From Winogradskyella costae (GTDB lineage: Bacteria > Bacteroidota > Bacteroidia > Flavobacteriales > Flavobacteriaceae), in contig NZ_JABFDK010000001.1 of the NCBI RefSeq assembly GCF_013403865.1, positions 930,001 through 994,000 of the forward strand: a DNA stretch of 64,000 bases, in the 5' to 3' direction. A program made the position numbers and the translations under genes. The notes under the pieces were generated by a model. It was not told the DNA's origin. It worked only from the letters and a program-made list of their open reading frames with translations, and did not search any database. Shown piece by piece: positions 52,724 through 61,100 of the stretch (its first letter is position 1; every line of letters begins with the position of its first letter).

Positions 52724-53611
52724 ATGAAAAACCCTAATTTAAAATGGATATACCTTATAATGCTATCTATTATATGGGGAAGTTCTTTTATACTTATTAA
52801 GAAATCACTTTTAGGTCTTTCAGCATATCAGCTAGGAGCGCTTAGAACTATTATTACAGGAATACTTCTTTTAGCTTTTGGTTTTAATACACTAAAAACT
52901 ATACCAAAACCTAAATGGAAATGGTTGTTAATTTCTGGATTTCTGGGATCATTTATTCCGGCATTCTTTTTTGCAATTGCAGAAACAGAAATTGATAGTG
53001 CCATAGTATCCATATTAAACTCGTTAGTGCCTTTAAATACTATTTTATTAGGCTTTGCTGTTTTTAGAATTACATCAACTAAGCGACAAATTTTTGGAGT
53101 AATTATCGGCTTTATTGGTACGGCTATATTAATTTTAAAGGGATCTGAATTAAACCCCCATCAAAATTATTTATATGCAGGCTTTGTAATTGCATCAACA
53201 GTAATGTATGCCGCAAACGTCAATATTATAAAACGCTATTTACAAGATGTAAAACCATTGGCTATTGCTGCTGGCAATTATGCCTTCATTGTTATTCCGG
53301 CACTAATTGTATTACTATTTAGTGACTTCTTTGCGACAGTAACGATCTCTAATCCAAAGTTATTAGACGCCTTAGTTTATGTTACTATACTATCTGTTTT
53401 TGGTACTGCACTCGCCAAAATATTATATTTTAAATTGGTACAAATGTCCACTCCAGTTTTTGCATCTTCTGTAACTTACATTATGCCTATTGTCGCTTTA
53501 ATTTGGGGAGTTTTAGATGGCGAGAATTTAAGTTATATTCAAGGTTTAGCGTCAATACTTATTTTGATTGGTGTCTATTTATCTCATAAACCACAGTCTA
53601 AACTAAAATAA
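52724..53611 (+). CDS. EamA/DMT-family transporter
   Basis: From the ATG at 52724 this gives 295 residues. A longer frame (start at 52667) adds 19 residues without a membrane or signal function and is less likely. It has ten hydrophobic segments in two EamA repeats, with the opening IYLIMLSIIWGSSFILIKK typical of the family, and GFIGTAILILKGSEL at the end of the first repeat. It moves small metabolites or amino acids across the inner membrane; the substrate is unknown. A terminator follows. Confidence 0.88.
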   Translation: MKNPNLKWIYLIMLSIIWGSSFILIKKSLLGLSAYQLGALRTIITGILLLAFGFNTLKTIPKPKWKWLLISGFLGSFIPAFFFAIAETEIDSAIVSILNSLVPLNTILLGFAVFRITSTKRQIFGVIIGFIGTAILILKGSELNPHQNYLYAGFVIASTVMYAANVNIIKRYLQDVKPLAIAAGNYAFIVIPALIVLLFSDFFATVTISNPKLLDALVYVTILSVFGTALAKILYFKLVQMSTPVFASSVTYIMPIVALIWGVLDGENLSYIQGLASILILIGVYLSHKPQSKLK

Positions 53612-53616
53612 TACGC

Positions 53617-53649
53617 ATAAAAAAACCGAAGCTTTCACTTCGGTTTTAA
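53617..53649. terminator. Bidirectional terminator
   Basis: AAAACCGAAG (53622-53631), a 6-nt loop and CTTCGGTTTT (53638-53647) between the convergent EamA and M16 peptidase genes. Confidence 0.88.
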
Positions 53650-53673
53650 TAGACTATTTAAAAGGCCTTAGAT

Positions 53674-55749
53674 TTAATTAAAATCTGCTTCTGTTACACC
53701 TTCATTTATCTTCACTTCCATTAATTTGAATACTACAGACTGTCCCATCATATTAGCATCTCTAGTCTCTGGAAATTTTATTCCATTATATTCTTTATAA
53801 TCTTTTAACAAGGCTTCTTGACTTTGAGTTTGTCCCTGCATAGAAGTCGTCTGTACTTCTTTAACTTTAAGTCCGGTTTCAACATCATAATAAAGCATGA
53901 AAGATATCACTTCACCAGAAACTTTTACAACATAAGCATCTTTACCTTCAATACTTTCAATGGCAGTAATTTGAGCAGATTCAGAATCCACTAAATTCAA
54001 TTCCATAAATAAGCCTGCATTTGCCTTCATATCATTCGTCATATTTTCTGGTAGTGGTTGCTGATTAGCAGTTGCTCCATCTTGAGTCATTACCATAGAC
54101 ATCACTTTATTTCCACCCATAAACATGTTTTGCACCATTTTTCCTTCTAATCGTTTTTCTTCAGAAATCACAGCTCCCATAGGTGTTGTAGCTTCATATT
54201 TAGTTAAAACTGATTTTAAAGTCTCTGAGTTATCTGTAACTCCAATTGCTTTAAGGTAATTATTTAAAACAGATTTTACAGTAACTCCTTCTGGTAACTC
54301 AACTTCAAACTCAGGCTTATCAGTAGCTTTAGCATACTTATCAAAATACTTGATTGGAATGCCTGTCTTTTCTAAATTCTCTAAAACTTCAGCACCATTA
54401 CCTACAACAATAATTCTTAAATTATCTTCTTTAAAATATTTGTTTGCTACACGCTTAATATCTTCAATAGTAACATCATTTATTTTTTGTAAATAAGTCG
54501 TGTAAAAATCTTGAGGCAAATCGTTTAACTTAATATTTAGTGCATAATTTGCAATAGTTTGTGGACGCTCTAAAGCCATTACAAAGTTACCTACATATTT
54601 TGCTTTAGCATCTTTTAAAAGCTGAGCATCAACTGGTTCTGTTCTAATCCTTTTAATTTCCTTTAAAGCTTCAATAACAGCACTATCAGTTACTTCATTC
54701 CTAACTTTAGCACTAGCATTAAAACGAGAAGCACCATATCTGTTTGTTCCTAAACTAGAATAAGCACCATAAGTGTATCCTTTATCTTCTCTTAGATTTT
54801 TAAACAAATAACCTTCACCACCACCACCTAAGATGTTGTTTGTAATTAAAGCGGCATGATAATCTTCATCACTCATCTTTAAATCAACGTTGTTAGTAAT
54901 AGAAAGATTAGATTGTGTAGCATCCGGTACATCAACAAAGTTAATTTGCGTGTATTGTACGTTTGGATTTGGTTTTGGCACTGTAGTGTTAACAGTTACA
55001 GATTGAGACCAACCTTTAAAATATTTTTGAATTTGTTTTTTAACGTCTTTATACTTTACATCACCAATTACAACTAAGTATGCATGGTTAGGGTTGAAGT
55101 ATGTTTCGTAAAACGCAACAGCGTCTCCAAATGTTACATTGTTAATTGTCTCTTCTGTTACAAACTCTCCGTAAGGGTGGTTTGTTCCGTAAGATAAAGC
55201 CGAACCAACTCTACCAGCAATAACGTCTGCACTTTTAGCATCTGCTTTTAAACCCTCTAGTAATTTAGTCTTTTCTTTATCAAACTCTTCTTCTGTTAAT
55301 AATGGATTTATAGCTGCATCTGCCATTAATTCTAATACTCTATCTGAATACTTTGTTAATGAACTTGCAAAACCTCCGCTAATTCCAAAATTTAAACTTG
55401 CTCCTAAGAAATCTATTTCTTCGTTAAATTCGTCTTTAGAAATACTCGTCGTTCCGTTACCCAACATACTTCCGATTAAGCTTTCAATACCTGCTTTTTT
55501 TCCTGTTGCCACAGGAGCATTATCGATTCTTAAAGAATAAGATACTCTTGGTAACTTATGGTTTTCTACTACAAGCACCTTTAAGCCATTCTTTAATGTA
55601 AACTCTTCTGGCTTATCAATTGATATTTCTGGTTCTGGACCCGCCACAGGTGGCTGAGATCTGTCTATTTGTGCACTGGCGCCAATAGTCATTATAAATA
55701 ATGCGAAAAAGGCTACTATTTTATTGTTCATGTTAATTGCTGTTTTCAT
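53674..55749 (-). CDS. M16-family peptidase homologue lacking the zinc motif (non-catalytic partner)
   Basis: From the ATG at 55749 this gives 691 residues. The start is 1 bp from the upstream M16 gene stop; a longer start (55782) would overlap it. A signal peptide is followed by M16 and M16_C domains (about 40-470). The HxxEH motif expected in the first M16 domain is replaced by GIESLIGSMLGNGTT, so it cannot bind zinc. A C-terminal 200-residue domain (about 490-691) resembles LolA/outer-membrane-lipoprotein-like folds (YYDVETGLKVKEVQTTSMQG). It is likely the regulatory half of a heterodimeric periplasmic protease. Confidence 0.88.
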   Translation of the reverse strand: MKTAINMNNKIVAFFALFIMTIGASAQIDRSQPPVAGPEPEISIDKPEEFTLKNGLKVLVVENHKLPRVSYSLRIDNAPVATGKKAGIESLIGSMLGNGTTSISKDEFNEEIDFLGASLNFGISGGFASSLTKYSDRVLELMADAAINPLLTEEEFDKEKTKLLEGLKADAKSADVIAGRVGSALSYGTNHPYGEFVTEETINNVTFGDAVAFYETYFNPNHAYLVVIGDVKYKDVKKQIQKYFKGWSQSVTVNTTVPKPNPNVQYTQINFVDVPDATQSNLSITNNVDLKMSDEDYHAALITNNILGGGGEGYLFKNLREDKGYTYGAYSSLGTNRYGASRFNASAKVRNEVTDSAVIEALKEIKRIRTEPVDAQLLKDAKAKYVGNFVMALERPQTIANYALNIKLNDLPQDFYTTYLQKINDVTIEDIKRVANKYFKEDNLRIIVVGNGAEVLENLEKTGIPIKYFDKYAKATDKPEFEVELPEGVTVKSVLNNYLKAIGVTDNSETLKSVLTKYEATTPMGAVISEEKRLEGKMVQNMFMGGNKVMSMVMTQDGATANQQPLPENMTNDMKANAGLFMELNLVDSESAQITAIESIEGKDAYVVKVSGEVISFMLYYDVETGLKVKEVQTTSMQGQTQSQEALLKDYKEYNGIKFPETRDANMMGQSVVFKLMEVKINEGVTEADFN

Positions 55750-55750
55750 A

Positions 55751-57070
55751 TTATTGATCGTCTTTTTTTGGTAGATATTCAATTTCTACACGTTGGTTAG
55801 GACTTAAATATTGCTTAGCCGCTGCCTGAATGTCTTCTCTAGTAATAGACCTATACGTTTCTAACTGATTATTAATGATATTTACATCACCATATAATAA
55901 GTAATATGTTGCTAAAGACCCTGCAATACCTGCTACACTAGAATTAGAGCTCACGAAATTATTTTCAAATTGATTTAAAAGTTTTTGATAATCACGCTCA
56001 CTAATTAATTCATCCTGAAGCTTTACGATTTCCTCATCGATTTCTGCCAATAACGTATCTAAACTCACTTCGCCTAATGGTAAAGCAAATAGAGCAAAAA
56101 TATTATAATCTACTTGACCGATATTAACTGCTTGTACCGTTAAGGCTTGTTTTTTCTCGTCAATTAATTTTTTATAAAGTACAGAACTTTTTCCTCCACT
56201 TAAATAACTAGAAATCATATCTAACACATAAGCATCTTTGGTAGACTGACCAGGAAGTCTGTAAGCTGCAATAATTGCTGGAATTTGAATATTCTTATCG
56301 TAAGCCTTAGCTTTTTTCGTTTCAGAAATTGGTGTTTCTTTTGGGAAATTACGAACTACGTCTGGACCTTTTTTAACAGCACTAAAATAATCTTGTACTA
56401 ATTTTTTAGTTTTAGCATAATCAATATCACCTGCAACAACTAATACAGCATTGTTTGGCACGTAATATTTATCGAAATACGCATTGAACTCTTCTAAAGT
56501 CGCAGCATCTAAATGTTCTAATTTACCAATATTTTCATCCTTGTAAGGGTGAACTTCAAAAAGATTCTCACCTATAGTCTTTAGAAGACTCCCATAAGGT
56601 CTATTATCGTAACTCTGACGTTTTTCTTCTTTTACAACTTCGTTCTGTGTATCCACACCAACTTGGTCAATAACAGGGTGCAACATACGCTCAGACTCTA
56701 ACCACAATCCTAATTCTAATTTATTAGATGGAAAAATTTCGTAATAATACGTTCTGTCTTGAGACGTATTAGCATTAAATGTACCTCCATTTGCAGGAAT
56801 AATTTTCATAAATTCCCCACGACCAATATTTTCAGAACCTTCAAATAAAAGGTGTTCAAAAAAGTGTGCGAACCCTGTACGTGCTCTATCTCCATCTTTT
56901 CCTCCTACGTCATACATTACAGATGTAATAACAACTGGTGCCGTATTATCCTGATGCATAATAACGTGTAATCCGTTGTCTAAATCAAATTCCTCAAATT
57001 CAACTTTTTGTGCTATTGCCTGATGGCTAATAAACAACAAAGAAGCCAAAGCTAGTAAGTAGTTTTTCAT
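55751..57070 (-). CDS. M16-family zinc metallopeptidase (catalytic partner)
   Basis: This 439-residue protein has a signal peptide (about 1-20, ending AIAQ) followed by M16 and M16_C domains. The inverted zinc motif HFFEH is intact (H69, E72, H73), with the distal glutamate in NEVVKEEKRQS. It is the catalytic subunit, paired with the downstream HxxEH-less gene (translationally coupled). It is a periplasmic protease or peptidase, probably of the PqqL/heterodimeric type. The substrate is unknown. Confidence 0.93.
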   Translation of the reverse strand: MKNYLLALASLLFISHQAIAQKVEFEEFDLDNGLHVIMHQDNTAPVVITSVMYDVGGKDGDRARTGFAHFFEHLLFEGSENIGRGEFMKIIPANGGTFNANTSQDRTYYYEIFPSNKLELGLWLESERMLHPVIDQVGVDTQNEVVKEEKRQSYDNRPYGSLLKTIGENLFEVHPYKDENIGKLEHLDAATLEEFNAYFDKYYVPNNAVLVVAGDIDYAKTKKLVQDYFSAVKKGPDVVRNFPKETPISETKKAKAYDKNIQIPAIIAAYRLPGQSTKDAYVLDMISSYLSGGKSSVLYKKLIDEKKQALTVQAVNIGQVDYNIFALFALPLGEVSLDTLLAEIDEEIVKLQDELISERDYQKLLNQFENNFVSSNSSVAGIAGSLATYYLLYGDVNIINNQLETYRSITREDIQAAAKQYLSPNQRVEIEYLPKKDDQ

Positions 57071-57279
57071 TGTAGTTTTTTTTAAAATTTAAATTGTTTT
57101 AAAGGTTTGTCTATACTAAATGTATATTGTTACAAGAAGTCTCACAAAAATAAGCAATGATTTATCTTTTTAACAGAATAAAATGTAAAAACTCCCCACT
57201 ATATAGATGTCTATTTTACCAAAAAGGCTTACACTCTTAATTATTTAAAGCAAAAACAGGTCTAAAACCCTTAAAACGC
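57071..57279. other. Upstream part of the 300-bp gap between M16 and rplU
   Basis: AT-rich DNA between the divergent M16 (minus) and rplU (plus) genes. No ORF, RNA gene or strong repeat is seen here; the right third holds the rplU promoter and leader, listed separately. Confidence 0.4.
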
Positions 57280-57309
57280 TTGCCTATTAATAATTTAGAA
57301 CTATATTTG
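57280..57309 (+). promoter_or_regulatory. Promoter of rplU-rpmA
   Basis: TTG (57280-57282), a 19-bp spacer and TATATTTG (57302-57309) fit the Bacteroidota consensus with good spacing, as expected for a ribosomal protein operon. Confidence 0.7.
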
Positions 57310-57314
57310 CATCC

Positions 57315-57343
57315 GCTTTCTGAGATGAAAGCATATTTTTTAA
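57315..57343 (+). promoter_or_regulatory. Candidate attenuator or L21-type leader hairpin
   Basis: GCTTTC (57315-57320), a 6-nt loop and GAAAGC (57327-57332), followed by ATATTTTTTAA: a terminator-like hairpin in the rplU leader, about 30 nt before the start codon. Ribosomal protein operons are often self-regulated through such leaders; no Rfam match can be claimed. Confidence 0.4.
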
Positions 57344-57370
57344 TAAACAAATTAATAAAAACGTTACGCT

Positions 57371-58015
57371 ATGTACGCAATTGTAGAGATAGCAGGGCAT
57401 CAATTTAAAGTTGAAAAAGACCAAAGAGTTTTTGTTAACCGTTTATCAACAGAAGAAGGTAAGAAAGTAGATTTCGACAACGTTCTTTTAATTGGTGATG
57501 GTGACAATATTACTTTAGGCGCCCCAGCTATAGATGGAGCACTAGTAGGTGCAAAAGTCTTAAGACACCTTAAAGGTGACAAAGTAATCGTCTTCAAAAA
57601 GAAAAGACGTAAAGGTTACCGTGTAAAAAACGGACACAGACAATCTTTAACTGAAATCGTAATTGAAGGTATTACTGCTTCTGGAGCTAAAAAAGCTGCT
57701 CCAAAGAAAGAAGTTAAAAAAGTAGAAGCAAAAGCTGCTCCTAAAAAAGCAACTGGAAAAGCTGACGATTTAAAGAAAATCGAAGGTGCTGGACCTAAAG
57801 CTGCTGAAGCATTAGTTGCTGCTGGTTTTGAAACTTTTGAAAAAGTGGCAAATGCAAAGCCAGAAGAATTAAGCAATGTGCTTAGTGAAGCTAGCTCAAG
57901 ATTAGCACACATCGTTACTGATACTTGGCCAAAGCAAGCTAAATTAGCTGCAGATGGTAAGTGGGACGAGTTAAAAGAATTACAAGACAGATTAGACGGT
58001 GGAATTGAAAAGTAA
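57371..58015 (+). CDS. rplU: 50S ribosomal protein L21 with C-terminal HhH extension
   Basis: The protein has 214 residues. The first 100 are ordinary L21 (YAIVEIAGHQFKVEKDQRVF, then VIVFKKKRRKGYRVKNGHRQ), which binds 23S rRNA in the large subunit. A Lys/Ala-rich linker (about 104-130) follows, then a helix-hairpin-helix domain (about 132-214: LKKIEGAGPKAAEALVAAGF). L21 is normally about 100 residues; this extension occurs in Flavobacteriia and its role is unknown. It is co-transcribed with rpmA, 42 bp downstream. Confidence 0.96.
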   Translation: MYAIVEIAGHQFKVEKDQRVFVNRLSTEEGKKVDFDNVLLIGDGDNITLGAPAIDGALVGAKVLRHLKGDKVIVFKKKRRKGYRVKNGHRQSLTEIVIEGITASGAKKAAPKKEVKKVEAKAAPKKATGKADDLKKIEGAGPKAAEALVAAGFETFEKVANAKPEELSNVLSEASSRLAHIVTDTWPKQAKLAADGKWDELKELQDRLDGGIEK

Positions 58016-58057
58016 TTTTCAATTGCATTAATATTAACAAAATAAAACCTTAAGATC

Positions 58058-58318
58058 ATGGCTCATAAAAAAGGAGTTGGTAGTTCGAAGAATGGTAGAG
58101 AATCAGAATCAAAACGTTTAGGCGTTAAGATATTTGGTGGACAAGCTGCTATTGCTGGAAACATTATCATAAGACAACGTGGAAACACGCACCATCCAGG
58201 TGAAAACGTTTACCAAGGAAAAGATCATACTTTACATGCTAAAGTTGACGGCCTAGTAAAATTTACTAAGAAAAAAGACAACAAGTCTTACGTTTCTATT
58301 GAAGCTTTTGAAGCTTAA
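58058..58318 (+). CDS. rpmA: 50S ribosomal protein L27
   Basis: This 86-residue protein begins [20 protein letters not shown], typical of mature L27, so there is no Firmicutes-type cleaved leader. The remainder ([35 protein letters not shown]) is normal. L27 lies at the peptidyl-transferase centre. The order rplU-rpmA is conserved. A terminator follows. Confidence 0.97.
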   Translation: MAHKKGVGSSKNGRESESKRLGVKIFGGQAAIAGNIIIRQRGNTHHPGENVYQGKDHTLHAKVDGLVKFTKKKDNKSYVSIEAFEA

Positions 58319-58342
58319 TAAATTCATTTCTTAACAAATTGT

Positions 58343-58376
58343 AAAAACCCTTTCTATTTATAGAGAGGGTTTTTTG
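58343..58376 (+). terminator. Terminator of rplU-rpmA
   Basis: AAAAACCCTTT and AGAGGGTTTTTT (58343-58375) pair over a 10-nt loop, followed by a T run. It sits just before a repeat-like element. Confidence 0.8.
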
Positions 58377-58382
58377 TTTTTG

Positions 58383-58463
58383 TCATTTTAAGCAAAGCGA
58401 AGAACCTCATAGTAACATCGTTATTATCTATTGAATAAAGATGTTTTGCTTCACTCAGAATGA
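58383..58463. repeat. REP-like palindromic element
   Basis: The element is bounded by diverged TCATTTTAAG / CAGAATGA-type arms. Its core hairpin is AACATCGTTAT (58414-58424) with ATAAAGATGTT (58435-58445), 10 of 11 pairs. The wording (GCAAAGCGAAGAA, CTTCACTCAGAATGA) is like dispersed flavobacterial intergenic repeats. Confidence 0.5.
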
Positions 58464-58470
58464 AGCTCTT

Positions 58471-60243
58471 TTAGATAATCTCCATCTTTTTTAGCAAGAA
58501 ACTAGCATTCATATTCTGGCAAACGCCTTGTTTCAATTTATAATCAAAAAAGAGTTCATCGTTTATGATTTCTGCATCGAAGTAATAGTTTTTTACAGCT
58601 TCTAATTCTGTTTCTATTTCAGTAAGACTTAAATCGTGCGTTGCTATGATTCCAGTGGCATGTTGTTTAACCAATTTCTCAACAAACTTGCGGGAGCCAA
58701 TAGCTTTATCTGTGCTGTTCGTCCCTTTTAAAATTTCATCTAAAATGACGAAGTAGTTTTTATCATTTTCAATCGTATCTACAACAAATTTTAATCGTGT
58801 TAGCTCGCTAAAGAAGTACGAACTATCATCTGTTAACGAATCGGTTGTTCGCATACTTGTAATTAACTTAATAGGCTTGTATTTGCTTTGTTTAGCACAA
58901 ATAGGCAAACCAACATTGGCCATTACAATATGAAGCGCAACAGTCCTTAAAAATGTACTTTTACCAGCCATATTTGCACCTGTTACGATAAAAAATTGTT
59001 CTTCTCTTAATTCTAAATCACTATCTACACGTTTTTCTGCATTTAATAACGGATGCCCCAGGCCTTCGGCTAAAATCGTCACTGGTTTCTCCGTAATTAT
59101 TGGATAGGTAAATTTTTGATGATTAAATGCATAATTCCCTAAGCTATTAAATGCATCGAAGAAGGTAACCACTTCAAACCAATCATCTACTTTATGGCTG
59201 TATTTAGAAATCCATTTTTCAACGTTATAACTGTTTCTAATATCTAGCAATAAATAACCATTGCCTAAAACCAATGAAATAAGATTATTCCTATTATCGA
59301 GAGCATCCAGTGCTTTTGAAAACTTTGAGAATATTTCGGATGCTTTCTGGTCTTCAGACCTAATCAATTTTTGTTTCTCCTTTAATAATTCAGACTTAAA
59401 CGTTGTCGTTTCAATGGCTTCTAAAAGCAATGCGTATTGTCTAAACGTATCTTTGGCTTGTCCTGTATGAAGCGCTAGGACATCAATTTTTTTCCAATAT
59501 ATGCCGGCAATTCCAAGTCCCACCAATAACCAATAACCAATGGTTGTAATTGGGATAATTTCCGCAATTCCTAATCCTAAAATCACCAACGATACGATAC
59601 TAAAACCAATAGTTAATACAAGCTGGGTTTTACCTAAAAAAGGCTTATAGTCTTTTAACCATGTAATAATAGAGGCTGCAGAATGTTCTATTTCTACACC
59701 TTGCGCTACAGCAACATAGTTTTGTCTCCATTTAGGTAAATCTGCTAACTCCTTTATAGCGTCTTGTCGTTCTTTAATGTTGGTAATAGCGTTAGAAAGC
59801 AAATTGGCACTTAATTTCTGAGCTCCTTCTTTAAGGGCAGTTCTATTCATAAATTGAAAGAAAGATCCTTTCCCAAATAAATCGATATCTAAACTAAAAA
59901 AATGTTTAGGATCTTGATACTCGGCTCCCTCTGGTCTATCATGAAAATCACCTTTTGCTATTTTTAATTCTTCTTCGTTAATAGCTATTAAACGCTTGTG
60001 TAAGTTTCGTTTCGATTTTAAATCTGTATAACGGGATAATAAGAAAAGAAAACTAGACAAACCTAAAACAGCAATTCCTGTGGAGACCTGCCAATTCTCA
60101 TAAGTGAAATAAATTCCAATTCCTGAAAGCACAAAAATGGCAAGTCTAAGTATACTATATAAGCTTAGCTGTTTAAATATACGTTTAGAAGTTACTTGAT
60201 TTAATTCTAATTGCTCTTTGTAAAAAGATGCTGGGTTTTGCAT
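58471..60243 (-). CDS. Membrane-anchored MutS-family ATPase
   Basis: This 590-residue protein has two membrane segments near residues 28-70 and two more near 205-250, around a charged middle region. A C-terminal MutS ATPase domain follows (about 395-585) with Walker A GANMAGKS (422-429), Walker B VILDEILKGTN and IIATHDLSL. It lacks the mismatch-recognition domain, so it is not a classical MutS; it resembles MutS2-like or membrane MutS proteins of Bacteroidota of unknown function. It is a single gene. Confidence 0.87.
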   Translation of the reverse strand: MQNPASFYKEQLELNQVTSKRIFKQLSLYSILRLAIFVLSGIGIYFTYENWQVSTGIAVLGLSSFLFLLSRYTDLKSKRNLHKRLIAINEEELKIAKGDFHDRPEGAEYQDPKHFFSLDIDLFGKGSFFQFMNRTALKEGAQKLSANLLSNAITNIKERQDAIKELADLPKWRQNYVAVAQGVEIEHSAASIITWLKDYKPFLGKTQLVLTIGFSIVSLVILGLGIAEIIPITTIGYWLLVGLGIAGIYWKKIDVLALHTGQAKDTFRQYALLLEAIETTTFKSELLKEKQKLIRSEDQKASEIFSKFSKALDALDNRNNLISLVLGNGYLLLDIRNSYNVEKWISKYSHKVDDWFEVVTFFDAFNSLGNYAFNHQKFTYPIITEKPVTILAEGLGHPLLNAEKRVDSDLELREEQFFIVTGANMAGKSTFLRTVALHIVMANVGLPICAKQSKYKPIKLITSMRTTDSLTDDSSYFFSELTRLKFVVDTIENDKNYFVILDEILKGTNSTDKAIGSRKFVEKLVKQHATGIIATHDLSLTEIETELEAVKNYYFDAEIINDELFFDYKLKQGVCQNMNASFLLKKMEII

Positions 60244-60277
60244 AAGTCTATAATAAAATTGAAATATAAGAAAAGTA

Positions 60278-60310
60278 AAAATCCCAAGTCATAATTAGGC
60301 TTGGGATTTT
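60278..60310 (-). terminator. Terminator of the sdh operon
   Basis: AAAATCCCAAG (60278-60288), an 11-nt loop and CTTGGGATTTT (60300-60310) form a perfect 11-bp hairpin downstream of sdhB; a T-rich stretch follows on the minus strand. A short repeat-like motif (TTCGCAGGAAT, 60330-60340) lies between it and sdhB; the same 11-mer is at 24890-24900. Confidence 0.8.
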
Positions 60311-60343
60311 GTATAATAAGATTTCTGCTTTCGCAGGAATATG

Positions 60344-61090
60344 TTAACCTTTTAAAGTCGCAGATAAATACTCACGATTCATACGTGCAATATTTTCTAA
60401 AGAAATACCTTTTGGACATTCTACTTCACAAGCACCTGTATTTGTACAGTTACCAAAACCTTCTAAATCCATCTGCGCTACCATATTTTTAACACGATCT
60501 ACAGCTTCCACTTGCCCTTGTGGTAATAACGCATATTGTGATACTTTAGCACCGACAAATAACATTGCCGAAGAGTTTTTACAACTTGCTACACATGCAC
60601 CACAACCAATACAAGTTGCTGCATCCATAGCTTCATCTGCTGCATGTTTAGAAATAGGAATACTGTTAGCATCTTGTGTGTTACCAGAAGTGTTTACAGA
60701 AATATATCCACCAGCTTGTTGAATACGCTCAAAAGCCATTCTATCTACTACTAAATCTTTAATCACTGGAAATGCTGCTGCTCTAAATGGCTCAATAGTA
60801 ATGGTATCACCATCTTTAAACATACGCATGTGTAACTGACATGTCGTTACACCTCTATCTGGTCCGTGTGCTTCACCATTAATATACATAGAGCACATAC
60901 CGCAAATTCCTTCACGACAATCATGATCAAATGCAACAGGCTCTTCACCAGAGTTTACTAATTGTTCATTCAAAACATCCATCATTTCTAAGAAAGACAT
61001 GTGTTCTGAAATATCAGTAACTTTGTAATCGACCATTTGACCCTTAGCTTTTGAGTCTTTTTGTCTCCAAATTTTAAGTGTTAAATTCAT
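60344..61090 (-). CDS. sdhB: Succinate dehydrogenase/fumarate reductase iron-sulfur subunit
   Basis: The protein has 248 residues. The N-terminal 2Fe-2S ferredoxin domain has [18 protein letters not shown] and GVTTCQL. The C-terminal 4Fe-4S/3Fe-4S part has [15 protein letters not shown] and [15 protein letters not shown]. It passes electrons between the flavoprotein and the cytochrome b in the membrane. It is the last gene of sdhCAB, 10 bp after sdhA. Confidence 0.96.
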   Translation of the reverse strand: MNLTLKIWRQKDSKAKGQMVDYKVTDISEHMSFLEMMDVLNEQLVNSGEEPVAFDHDCREGICGMCSMYINGEAHGPDRGVTTCQLHMRMFKDGDTITIEPFRAAAFPVIKDLVVDRMAFERIQQAGGYISVNTSGNTQDANSIPISKHAADEAMDAATCIGCGACVASCKNSSAMLFVGAKVSQYALLPQGQVEAVDRVKNMVAQMDLEGFGNCTNTGACEVECPKGISLENIARMNREYLSATLKG

Positions 61091-61100
61091 ATCGTCTTTC

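Noticed and set aside
57616-58059. Minus-strand frame opposite the L21 tail
   Set aside because: Shadow of the Lys/Ala-rich linker of rplU; the plus-strand gene is unambiguous.
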